Origin: Anas platyrhynchos | Taxonomy: Eukaryota > Chordata > Aves > Anseriformes > Anatidae | DNA length: 64,000 nucleotides | Assembly (NCBI RefSeq): GCF_047663525.1 | Contig: NC_092603.1 | Location: 909,501-973,500, forward strand | Reading direction: 5' to 3' | In this document: positions 54,553 to 64,000 of the stretch, piece by piece | Layout of the letters: each line of letters begins with the position of its first letter | Numbering within the stretch: the first letter of the stretch is position 1 | Notes under the pieces: generated by a model | The model's input: the letters and a program-made list of their open reading frames with translations, nothing else | Told to the model about the DNA's origin: nothing | The model's database searches: none | Program-made: the position numbers and the translations under genes

Positions 54553-54972
54553 CTGGATCTGCACCAGGCAGCCCTGAGGCCGGCAGACAGGGCGCCTCCA
54601 GGTCTCTTGCAGAGAATACCTCACACCTTGGTGCCCTGGCTGATATTTTGGGGAACTGACAAGACCAGGGTTCATTCCTCAGGCCTGCAGGTGGTGTTCT
54701 GTCATAGCTGCTGCTTCTGGAGCCTTTTCAGGTTTTCTGCCTGCCACTATGCAGTTCCCTTGGTTCTGCAAAACGTTTTTGTCATCTCAAACTCTTCTGC
54801 ACTACGTTTTTGCTTTTTCTTTATCAATGCCTAGCATTAAGGTAGATAGCAGAGGCAAGGTTGTATTAGGAAAAGTAGCAACGTAGCGTGTCGTGTAACT
54901 GACAACAGGTACTCCATTTCCTTTTTAGCTCTTCAAACCCTTTTCTAAGGGCATTTGCACTTTTATAGCAGA
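54553..54972 (+). pseudogene. Truncated lectin last exon plus UTR (copy of 22711-23130)
   Basis: Last of six such fragments. None occurs after gene E, where the spacer instead continues into the minus-strand gene. Confidence 0.85.
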
Positions 54973-55021
54973 GGAGGAGGAGGTGTACTGGGGGGGTAAT
55001 ACGTTTGGGTTGGGATTTAAT

Positions 55022-55457
55022 AGAAAAAAAATGGGGAAAAAAAAAAAAAAAAGTCCCTAAAATGCCTTTCACAAAATGGCGGCCGGGACCTCCCCTCACA
55101 GCTGCCTCAGAGGTGGCGGGTTTCGTTCCGGCCGCTGATTGGCTCGTGCCTCCGTTGTCCCGCCCTTGCCGGCTGCTGATTGGCTCCCGCCTCTCCCGCC
55201 TGCGAGGTTCTCCCTCCTCCCCTGGTTGCTGTCGTTATGGAGCGGGACAGGGAAAAACTCGCTTTTTTTGGCCATTTTTTTGGCTTTTTTTTGTCCTTTT
55301 TTCTACCTTCTTACGCGCGTTCTCGCAGCGCTGCACGCGGGGGAGCGCTTGGAGCTGCTGTCACCGCTCCCTTCCTCTGCTCTGCGCCGCGATGGAGGCA
55401 GCGGGACCAGCGGGACCTCCGCGGGGCCGGGGTCGCGGCAGGGGCCGGCGGCACACG
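55022..55457 (+). promoter_or_regulatory. Promoter module and leader exon of gene E
   Basis: Duplicate of the gene D module (23180-23615), with the leader exon at 55392-55457. Minisatellite follows at 55617-56192. Confidence 0.65.
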
Positions 55458-55616
55458 GTGAGTTCGGGTTCGGGGGGAGCGTTGCCTGGGGGGGGGGGGT
55501 CCACATTTTGTGTAGCCCCCTGAAGGGCTCTTGCAAGGGGCGGGGCGGATTGGGGGGAGGGCCCCGCTTACCCCGCCCAAATCGCGTGTTTGTTTCTGCA
55601 TATTCCAAAAGCTGAA

Positions 55617-56192
55617 GCCGGGAGCTGCGTCTGTGGCTGCGGCCTTACAACCTGGGGGGCAGCGTTTTGGGATTGGGGCTGCGATTGAGGTTGGCATTGG
55701 GATTAGAGCTGGGGTCGGGAGTGGGTTTGGGATGGAATTAGGGCCGGGGCTGGGGTTTGGGCCGGGGCTGGGGTTGGGGCCGGGGCTGGGGTTTGGGCCG
55801 TGAATGGGCTCGGGGTGGGGGCTCTGCCGGCCGGCCTCGGCCCTGGTGCGGCTGGGGGGGTTGCCGGGACCGGGCCCCGGTGCGGCCGGGGAGATGCCGG
55901 GCCCGTGGCCGGGGAGGAACCGGGAGCTGCGTCTGTGGCTGCGCCCTGCAAGCTGGGGGGCAGCGTTTTGGGTTTACGGCTGTGATAAAGGTTGGTCATT
56001 GGGATTAGGGCTGGGGTCGGGAACGGGTTTGGGATGGAATTAGGGCTGCGGTTGGGGTTTGGGCCGGGGCTGGGATTTGGGCCGTGAATGGGCTCGGGGT
56101 GGGGGCTGCGCCGGCTGCCCTCGGGCCCCGGCGCGGGGCGGCGGCCGCGGGGCGGCGGCGGCCGCGGGGCGGCGGCGGCCGCGGTACGGCCC
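55617..56192 (+). repeat. GC-rich minisatellite before gene E exon 2
   Basis: Duplicate of 23775-24350. Confidence 0.7.
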
Positions 56193-56534
56193 CTTTGGGG
56201 TAGCTGAAATTGGGATTAACGATGAGATTGGGATCGAGATTGATACCGGGATCGGGGTGCTGGAGGCGGCCAAGCCCTCCCCAGCTTCCCAGGCTGCTTC
56301 CAGCTTTCTCCCAGCTTCCTACCGTTACTTTCTCACCATGGCGTCATTTCCCCACATGTTTTTATTGTCATTTTTCTGTCTCTTCTGACTTTCTCCCTTC
56401 CTTCCAGGTCCTTCCTCCTCTGCAGGACCCCTTGTTGCCTGCCCCTGGCTGCTACTTTCCCAGCCACAAGCTGCCCTCAGAGGACCAGTGGAAATTTTGG
56501 CCCTTGGAGGCCGCTGAGGGGAGGCTCCTGAGAT

Positions 56535-59034
56535 ATGGCTCTGGCGTTGTCTGTGGAGGAGAAGCACAATGAGGACAACGATTCTGTGAGGGAGAGTAAG
56601 TGTTACGAGGCAGGGGACTCTGATGTTGTCCAGTTTTCCGTGCTCGTTTTCCTGCCCTTGCCGAATGCTGACTGCTTCCTGCCTTTGTGGTTCTTTCTAC
56701 TACCGTGGTTGCTGTCTTTGTGGAGCGGTACAGTGAAAAATTTACTTTTTTTTTTTTTTGTCTTTTTTCTACCGCCCTACACGCGTTCTCACAGCACTGC
56801 AGGCAGGTGAGCGCTTGGAGCTGTGCCCACCACTCCCTTCCTTTGCTCTGCGCTGCAGTGGGTCTGTAGCTCATGGGTCTGCCTCACCTCATTTTAATTT
56901 AATTTAATTTTATTTATTTTATTTATTTATTTTATATTTTCATTTATTATTCTTTTACTCAGGATTTGGGGTGATTTCCACCACCTGCCTCAGGCTCCGA
57001 TGTCACTGTTGCGGGTTAAATCTGGGAGGTTTTGGGTCTCGTAGTGGTTTGAGCTGGAACCCCAAGTCTCAGCTGAAAGTTGCTGGTTTTAGGGTTACTA
57101 AAAGCATGTTAAATAGTTTAACGAGCTGAAATCTTTGTTTTTTCCCCCAAACCCATGCTGCCTTTCCACCCTAATTAAACTCCCAAATTTCAGCAGAATC
57201 CTCTTGAATACTTCTTTTACACTTCGTTTGCCACCCAGCAGCTCTCGCAAGAGAGACCTAGGAGCATCAGGGCATGTGAGCAGGAGGTCGGGTGGTGGAG
57301 TAGCTCCCTGGTGTCCCAGAGGGAAGGGAGCCGTGGGAACAAAGAAAAGCTTCAAGGCCTTGGGATGGTTGGTGAAAGATGTGGTTAATGAGACAGCGTC
57401 GAATTTCGGAATTTTTTGGAGTTTTGATTACAATGGCAGGCGTCCTGCAAGCAGGTGCTCAGAGTAAAAGTTTCTTGCGACCTTCTATTCTGTGTTACCT
57501 GACTCCTCATTTCTCCCCTTTTGACATATTGGCAGAGTACTACATGTTCAGAACCTCCTCGATGCTCTTCTGTACTCTTATCTGTACAATTTTACATGTA
57601 TTTGACCTACCCTTAATTTCTCCTTTGTTTTGTTTTGTTGTTTTTTTTTTTTCTTTTAACCACTTCCTTTTTTGGCTAGAGGGCCCTTGTGATCTTCCTT
57701 CCTATTAATCTCGTACTGCTCATTCTGTTTCTCTTAGCTATCCTCCTCCTTTAGGGCCTGGGGGCCCTTCCCCTTCTTTGCTGAACGCGATACCCACTTC
57801 CGTAGCACACGATCACTTCTGAGGATGCGAGATGAGTGGCATTCTTGGCTTCAAAAAACACCTTCTATTGCAAAACTCAACGTTGTTCCTCGCAGCACTG
57901 CCCTGACAGGCCAGAAGGCTGCGCTGCCACCCAGCGAGAGAGACCTCAGCGGGCTGGGGAGAAACTTACTGAAATTTAAACGAGGGCACGTGTAGAGGGG
58001 CAAGAAGCCCCTTGATTTAGGTGCTCCTGCTCCATCAGGGCTTGGGCTAGATGATCTTCCAAGGTTCCTTCCATTCCCTGACATTCCGTGGAGGTCCAAC
58101 CGTCCCCCTACCACCAGCGGCACCCCCAGGGTGTGGGGAGGTCCTGGCCTCTCTCAGCCCTGCTGCCAGGGGTCTGCACGGTGCCAGGACCCCTCACTTC
58201 CCCCCTTCTTTTCGTTGCAGGTCTTCTTACCAAGTGCAAGGCTAGAAGAGTTGCGGCCAGGAAGCTATACGTGTTCTTCGGCACCATCATTGTAATAGGG
58301 TTCCTGGTTTTGATCTCCGTTATCATCTGTGAGTGTTCCCAGGTGGTTTCGGGCTCTGCCCTGCAGCCCCAGCTGCAGGCAGGGGGAAAAAAAAAGGGGG
58401 CTCGGTGCCTGTATCCAACCCTGCTGCTGCCCCTTCTTTGCTCCTGCAAACCCCTGGATTTCTTTGTCCTTAGGGCTCTCTCAACGTGTGTATTCCTGCC
58501 CGCCTTCGTGGATCGGGTTCGAGGGGAAATGTTTCTACTTCTCCAACGGGGAAAAGAACCAAACCTTGAGCCGGGCTGACTGCCACGAGCGCGGCGCCAA
58601 CCTGGCCGTGATCCAGTCCAGGGAGGAGCTGGTGAGGCTGGGGCTTTTCTCCTTTTTTATTATGGGTGGGGGGCAGAGCTCTGGGGGTGACGGTGAGCCC
58701 CCTTTTCAACCCTGCTCCCATTCTGCTCCCAGGACTTCATGATGCGCTATAAAGGTTCTCACGACCACTGGATCGGGCTGAGCCGCCAGAACCCGAGGCA
58801 GCGCTGGGAATGGGACGATGGCACCGAATTTAACAGCTCATTGTGAGTCCGCCCTGCCCTGCATGTGGGTTTTTGGGGCGAGGGGGCAGGAAGCATGCAG
58901 GATGCTCACCCCACTGCCTCCCCTGCAGGTTTCCCATCGGAGGAGGCGAGGATTTTGCTTTCTTGAACAACCAAAGAGTCACCAGCGCGCGCAGCAGCGG
59001 CGAGCGGCACTGGATCTGCACCAGGCAGCCCTGA
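56535..59034 (+). CDS. CLEC2D-like: CLEC2D-like C-type lectin receptor, gene E (5 exons, 180 aa)
   Basis: Exons 56535-56595, 58221-58328, 58474-58631, 58733-58842 and 58929-59034; phases 1, 1, 0, 2. The first exon is identical to gene D; the rest is its own. The transmembrane exon has one extra codon (YVFFGTIIVIGFLVLISVII) and ends at ATCATCT|GTGAGT, the short-stalk form shared with gene B. The membrane glutamate of the other genes (LIEFLVL) is glycine here (VIGFLVL). The domain starts RVYSCPPSWIGFEGKCFYFS and has NQT and NSS sites but no NAS (CHERGANLAV). The GEC cysteine is absent. It is the last plus-strand gene; its spacer leads directly to the convergent minus-strand lectin, so this unit probably keeps the original neighbourhood. 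Confidence 0.83.
56602..57378 (+). other. Gene E intron 1, left part
   Basis: Duplicate of 24760-25536, including the possible 12-nt exon at 56795-56806 and AT-rich repeat. Followed by the D/E-only segment 57379-58037. Confidence 0.55.
57379..58037. other. Segment found only in the D/E intron (second copy)
   Basis: Counterpart of 25537-26195. The large duplication ends inside it at 57980; the last ~60 bases already show paralog-level differences. Confidence 0.5.
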
Positions 59035-59885
59035 GGCCGGCAGACAGGGCGCCTCCAGGTCTCTTGCAGAAAACACCTTGGTGCCCTGTCAGATATTTTG
59101 GGGAACTGACAAGACCAGGGTTCATTGCTCAAGCCTGCAGGAGGCATTTTGTCATAGCTGCTGCTTCTGGAGCTTTTTCAGGTTTTCTGTCGGCCCGTAC
59201 GCAGTTCCCTTGCTCCTGCAAAACGTTCTTGTATCTCAAACTCTTCTGCACTACATTTTTGCTCTGTCTTTATCAGTGCATAGCATTAAGGTAGATGGTA
59301 GAGGCAAGGTTATAGTAGGAAAACTCCATTTTTAGCTCTTCAAACCCTTTTCTAAAGGCACTTGCACTTTTTTAGCAGAGGAGGAGGAGCATCTTAAATT
59401 ACAGTGTTTTGTCAAAGAGATATCAGTATTGTGCCCAGGCAGAAACTGTCACAGAATGGGAATATCTCTGACCGCGTCCTGGAAATGGTTTGGACTGGAA
59501 GAAGGCTTCAAGATGGTCCTGTTCCAACCTCACTGCCCTGGGCTGAAGTCCCTGAGCTGCTCCGGGGGGGGAAATCAGCTGTAACCCATCACCCCTGCTG
59601 GTGCTATCCTGAGAAATGTGAACAGCAGGTGTGTGGCTGTGCCAAGGAACAACTTCCCACAGTTACAATTCCTCCTGTACTTGAAGAAACTCTTCACGGG
59701 CTCCCAGGCTGGATGGCAGTAGCAGTTGAGTCAGGTCTCCGTTAATGTGAACTGGTGCCCGTGGAGAGAAACGGTGCCTTTCTCTTGCTTTTCTGCTCCT
59801 CTGTATCTTTGTATTATATCAACACTATTTTTCTACGTACTGTTTTAATATATGTGCAATTTTTTAATAAATTTTTTTTACTGTC
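59035..59885 (+). other. Gene E 3' UTR with poly(A) signal
   Basis: AATAAA at 59866-59871; CR1 fragment about 59482-59552. One short stretch near 59325 is deleted compared with genes A-C, as in gene D. Confidence 0.65.
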
Positions 59886-61649
59886 TGGCTCTTTTATTGT
59901 TTCCTCTTGTGTTACCCTGAGATCCAGCACGAGGTGAGTTTTACCCCACTGCTTTCTGCTCCTCCATGAAAACTCTCTCATTATAAGACCAGAGCTCCAT
60001 CCTGTGCCACATCTCCTGAAAATATTAAGGATTTCCTAAGAAAGCCCAGGAAACTTCACTGCAGGTCCCCCAAATCTTGCTTTTAGGACAGCACCTTTGA
60101 GAAACAGCAGATCATCTTTGCCAAAAAATAAGAAATTCTCTGCTTTTGGATCCTGGAAGAGCTCAGCAATTCTAAATGATGCTTCAGGGTGGGGTGCGGA
60201 AGGGTTTTGTGTAGGAAGCCCTCGTTCTTTGCTGACCTAAGCCAGACTTTGTGACATTTAGGTGTGTGAATTCTGGAGAAAAGACTAACAGCAGGAACTG
60301 GCATCTTGGTGAAGTGGTTTCTGCTGTATTTCAGGTTGGTGAATTGAATGTGTTAACCAAAAGTGTATTTTTATTGCATGGAAGTGCCCTGCCTGGGACT
60401 GCTGGAGGAAAACCAACAAGCCTTGAATTTATGTGCTTAGCTAAAGGCAATGCGCCAAGCCCACCGCTGCAAAATTCTCCCAGTTTGGGTTGCAAGAGCA
60501 AGTTAAAGCTAAATTATCTGCGTTTGAGGAAAAAAGACTTAATAACAGCAGTTGGAGCGTGCGCGTAGCAGGAGAGGCAAGCAGGCCGTAGCTCTCGGTG
60601 TGCAAAATAAGGAAAGAGAGAACAGAAAACCCCAGATTAAGGCTGGCTCTGTCTTTGAGAAGTAATTACAACGTCGGTACTCGTTACCGAACACGTCGCT
60701 CACCGGTTCTGCCAGCCCCTCATCTTGTGAAACTCTTGCAAACAGCTCAAAGGGCATCAAAAGCCCTCAAAATGTAGGATCGAGTCAAGCCAGGCAAGGC
60801 TGAAAGGTCGCGTTATTCACGAGGTGTTTAGAGGAGGCTCTTCCACGGATTTGCTTCTACATCTCCAGTCCTGGAGGTGGCACTGGTGGACTTGATTTGG
60901 AGCTGGCTGCTTGCTGGGAGGAGCCAGCTCTTGAAGCTCCCGGAGTCCGTTTCTCATGCTGTTGTTTTCCAAAGGGAACCAAAAATAAGAGCGCTGCTAC
61001 AAACCCTACGATCCTCACCGTCACGCCTTCACCAACCGTCTCCGAGCTGAGGTGCTCCTCAAAAAAACATCTTCCCAGGATGGAGTTAGCCGTGCAAATG
61101 TCCCGTGTTTCACCTGCAGGAGACCGTAAAAGCAAAAGATCCCCAAAGCAAAAAGATCCCTAAAGCAAAAAGGTTCCCAAAGCAAAAGATTCCAGGAAAT
61201 CCTTGGAAGTCCATCCTTGCACCGTTTCCACATGCTCACAAGGAACTGGAAAGCTTTTCCCAGCCGAGCAAGCTTGAAAACTGCTGATTTAACTTGCCAA
61301 AAATTGGGAAAAACTCGAATCCCATGCCATTTGACCTTTTTTTTTTCCCTCTGTACAAGCTGCATCTTGATGTCTCCTTAGGGTGAATCCTCTGCATGCT
61401 CAGGCATGGTTTGATTGTCAGCTTTGTGACTTCTGTGGTACTCTGATATTTCATTTTATTGTGAAATGAGTCGTGAATGAGTCATTGCCACGTATGACCC
61501 TGCTGCCGTGAGAAATTATCAGCTGTTGGGTTGCACTTCAAGTAGTAACTTCAGTTCCTATTCAGCATTTCCAGCTAAATTCCCCTCCTGAGCTTCTTTC
61601 AAAGTTTCTGAGCTTCCCCTTTTTCGTTTCCCCTGTTTGCTTTGGGTAT
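59886..61649. other. Spacer between convergent gene E and the minus-strand lectin
   Basis: Same spacer family as 3191-4904, with the minus-strand hydrophobic frame at 60857-61135. TTTATT at 61455-61460 reads AATAAA on the minus strand, about 190 bases past the minus-gene stop, and could be its poly(A) signal. Near 61610 (TTCTGAGCTT) the sequence leaves the form seen in the other units, where a lectin last-exon fragment follows. Confidence 0.6.
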
Positions 61650-63781
61650 TTAGGAACTGATGCAAAGATTTCGAGCTCGTCTTGTTTTGTTGCCTTTTTC
61701 TGGGCTGTTCAGCGCGGGCTTGGTGCAAACCCAGTTTCTCTCTGTGCTGCACTGGGAGGAGTGGAGCCCGGTGTCGCCCAGGTAGGCACAGAAGCCACCT
61801 CCTTGGACCTGAAACCTGAAGGACAGAAGAAACAAGTGGCCTCAAAGAGGAAAAGGAAAAAAATCGCACCGATGATCTCAAAGGAGAACAAAAAATGATC
61901 AAAAGTAGGAATCTAACAGCATTTTGCCCTTGCTTCCACCTCTCAGCTTGAAAAGCAAAGAACGGCTCTGGAAGCAACGTGGCCCTCTCTGGGTCTCATC
62001 GCCCCACCTCCACCTCTGGAGCTGGTCCCAAATCCCAGACGAAATGCAAGTTTTGGGGCTGGAAAACCAGCAGCCAGCACGAGAATGATGAAAACCCCGC
62101 AGACTCACAGGGGGGACGGCCGTGAGTGGTTCACCCATTTCCATGGTTGCTCCTCCCCGTCCCGTGAAAGGCCAACCCAATGCTCCGAGATGCCTTTATA
62201 CCTCATTGTAAAACTCTGAAAAACAAAAAAAAGGCTTTAGGGCAGCTCTCAGGGTTTCGGGACATGCCCAGCAAGTCATCTGCAGAAACCTCCCTCCAAC
62301 CAATAATCTACATTTTATGAGTCACCTGCGCCCTTTTGGTGCTTAAATTATTCAGTCTGTTACCAAAACCCGTCATCTTTGAGGCAGAGACCTACTTCAT
62401 TGTTGTCTCGTTTTTTTTTTTTTTTTCTTTCTTTTTTTTTTTTTTTTCTTTTTTCCCCTTTTTCCTACAGGTCTTGCACTGGTTGGTTTTGGTGAGAAGC
62501 TTGAGGAGAAGACCCAGGACTGGGAAGAAGACACTGAAATAGCAGGCAAGGAAACCGAAAGGTGGCAAAAACCTCGATGGCTTTTCTGGGGGGTCTCCAT
62601 ACCAAGTCTTCCACGCTGTCGAACATGGCCAGGGAAGCACCGAGAGCTGAGCAGTTGTCCTGGCTGGACGTCCAGTTCCTCTCAGCCTCCGAAAAATAGT
62701 AGCATTTTCCTCTATACCCGATCCAGTCGAACGGACACCGAGCACAGGGCTGGGGGCGAGGTTGGAAAGCGTTCACTGTCATCGATAGAGCAAAGGGGGA
62801 CAAGAAATGTGGGAGGCTGGACCTTCAAAGCAGAAAACAGGCCACCAACGACGCGGGTTTGGGGAGGATTTACAAAAAGTCCTATGCCTAAACGTGCCCT
62901 AAGGTACTATTCAACGTTAATACTAAAGCAGCGGCGGAAAAATGAAAGCGAAAGCATTTCTCTTGTTTCTGCGGCCTTCTTGGCTTGGCTAGACTTGTGT
63001 CAACATCTCTTGCTGCTTAGCCAGACAGCAGCCCCTTCTTTGCCAAAAAAAGCCCCATGTGGGTAAAGTCTGATGATTTTTCTTTTTTCTTTTTTTTTTA
63101 AAAGAACGATGCCACAGAGGAGATGGGTTTGGCTTTCTGGAGAAGGCTTTTTGCGCTCATCAAACTGGCCCTCACCTGGAGAGGACGCCTCCTGGCCTTG
63201 ATTTTGTCTTTGTCAGGAGCACGGGGCTGGACTTGGCCCAAGTGCAATGACCCAAAGAGTCTTTGGAGGGCACAGAGACGTTGTCTCCATGGTGAGCACT
63301 TCGACACTCACCTGCGAAAGCGATGGCGGTGACGAGCAGAACCAGGAACGCCACTGCCATGGTGACCCGGCAGGCAACGCGTGCCCCTGGCTTCATCTCC
63401 AGGCTGGAACCTGCAGGAGAAGAGACCTTCAGCACCTTCCTGGGAGCACCAAGGGCAAGAGCACACTGCAGGTCCAGGGAATTGAGCCCAAAAACGTGCT
63501 TTTTTTGCCTCCTTTTGCTCCAGGAGGAAGAGGAAGGGGTCAGTCTCTCCCCTACACTGGTTGTACTCACTATCATTTGGGGTGAGAAACAGCCAGAAGT
63601 TTTGAATTCTTCCCCATGAGGAATAAAATGATGGGTTTTTCCTTCTTGGATACACTTTCTTAGAAGGGGAACTTTGCCTTTTCCCCAGTTCCAGCTGCAA
63701 ACCTCTGCTCTGAAATGCCTGTGGGCATTGCACCATACCCACAAGCGATTTCGTTTGAATTTCTTGGTTCTGTGTCATCAT
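61650..63781 (-). CDS. CLEC2D-like: CLEC2-family C-type lectin receptor on the minus strand (5 exons, 195 aa)
   Basis: Exons in order of translation: 63781-63739, 63410-63312, 62775-62603, 62215-62109 and 61815-61650; phases 1, 1, 0, 2, as in the plus-strand genes. The first exon (MMTQNQEIQTKSLV) is the least certain; a more upstream start is possible. A membrane segment (VTMAVAFLVLLVTAIAFAV) precedes a lectin domain CPFDWIGYRGKCYYFSEAER to WVCTKP. The motifs MRYKGISEHWVGLSRD, PWKWVN and GGGFCAYLG place it close to CLEC2D and CD69. It keeps both loop cysteines (GFCAYLG and SSQCSTER) that all plus genes lack. It has an extra CARC cysteine and a 23-residue basic C-terminal extension ending LCISS. 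Of its N-x-S/T sequons, NWT and NHS lie in the domain and NKT in the tail. Its promoter region lies outside the repeated module family. Confidence 0.85.
62409..62456. repeat. T-rich simple tract in an intron of the minus-strand gene
   Basis: Nearly pure T with a few C. On the gene strand it is A-rich, so it is not the polypyrimidine tract of that gene. Possibly an old poly(A) tail or plain slippage. Confidence 0.6.
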
Positions 63782-64000
63782 TACAGCTCGAGGCACTTCT
63801 TTCACAACCCAAACCAAGATGCTTCGGGTCTTGCAATGCCTCGAGTCATGCTTAGCCTATGACTGGGTCTTCTGATCTAGAGCATGCTCTTATTTTAACC
63901 TCATCTCAAAGAAACATCTGTTTTCTATGAAGTTTGCCTTCCCTTCCTCCTCCTTGCACATCATCACATGAACATCTCATGCCACAAGCCCTCCTTCCCT
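63782..64000 (-). other. Upstream flank of the minus-strand lectin
   Basis: No CCAAT pair, GC box or CpG cluster like those before the plus-strand genes is visible in these 219 bases. The 5' leader may continue beyond the window. Confidence 0.4.

Larger units (their letters stand above)
31844..57980. repeat. Right copy of the ~26.1 kb near-identical segmental duplication
   Basis: Second copy of bases 1-26138, in the same orientation. It carries second copies of genes A, B and C and the exon-2 module of gene E. Its left junction lies in the GC-rich minisatellite upstream of gene A copy 2. Its right junction lies in the first intron shared by genes D and E: at 26139/57981 the first mismatch appears, and beyond it the two sides diverge like ordinary paralogs. 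Both a recent tandem duplication and a false duplication in the assembly would give this picture. Confidence 0.95.

Noticed and set aside
63172-63744. Single 190-codon minus-strand frame through the membrane exon region
   Set aside because: It reads through a donor and an acceptor. The five-exon model with matching phases explains the same sequence better.

Overview
This window looks like a piece of an avian genome, probably a GC-rich microchromosome region with MHC-like content. It is eukaryotic: there are spliced multi-exon genes, CpG-rich promoters, AATAAA poly(A) signals, CR1 LINE tails and a solo LTR of avian type. Almost all of it is a tandem array of C-type lectin-like genes of the CLEC2 family (relatives of CLEC2D/LLT1 and of the chicken MHC Blec/Y-lec genes). 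A graft of a B30.2/SPRY exon, a family that also sits in the chicken MHC, fits an MHC-linked location; that placement is inference.

Layout: eight plus-strand lectin genes lie head to tail, with stops at 2286, 10656, 20100, 27175, 34129, 42498, 51942 and 59034. One divergent relative lies on the minus strand (61650-63781), converging on the last gene. Each plus gene has a first coding exon (acidic cytosolic tail), a basic-plus-transmembrane exon and three C-type lectin-domain exons. All phases agree (1, 1, 0, 2). The gene-to-gene period is 7.0-9.5 kb and depends mainly on how many copies of a ~1.8-1.9 kb promoter/first-exon module precede each gene (one, two or three). Each module has paired inverted CCAAT boxes around a GC box, a GC-rich leader exon, a GC-rich minisatellite and exon 2.

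At the largest scale, 1-26138 is repeated at 31844-57980 with almost no differences (I found five, three of them in one 20-base patch). The eight plus genes are therefore five distinct paralogs: A (440-2286, copy 32283-34129), B (8767-10656, copy 40609-42498), C (18669-20100, copy 50511-51942), D (24693-27175) and E (56535-59034). D and E share an identical 5' half and differ in the 3' half, because the duplication edge falls inside their first intron. Either this is a very recent duplication or the assembly has placed two near-identical sequences in tandem.

Between gene D and the second copy (27.2-31.8 kb) are a solo LTR, a 3' fragment of a B30.2/SPRY exon, AT-rich tandem repeats and a fresh promoter module. 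The right end holds the complete five-exon minus-strand lectin gene. It keeps every canonical lectin-domain cysteine, whereas all plus-strand copies have lost the C2-C3 pair. These are predicted type II membrane proteins. By family knowledge they could act as surface ligands for NKR-P1-type receptors, but nothing in the sequence proves the partner.
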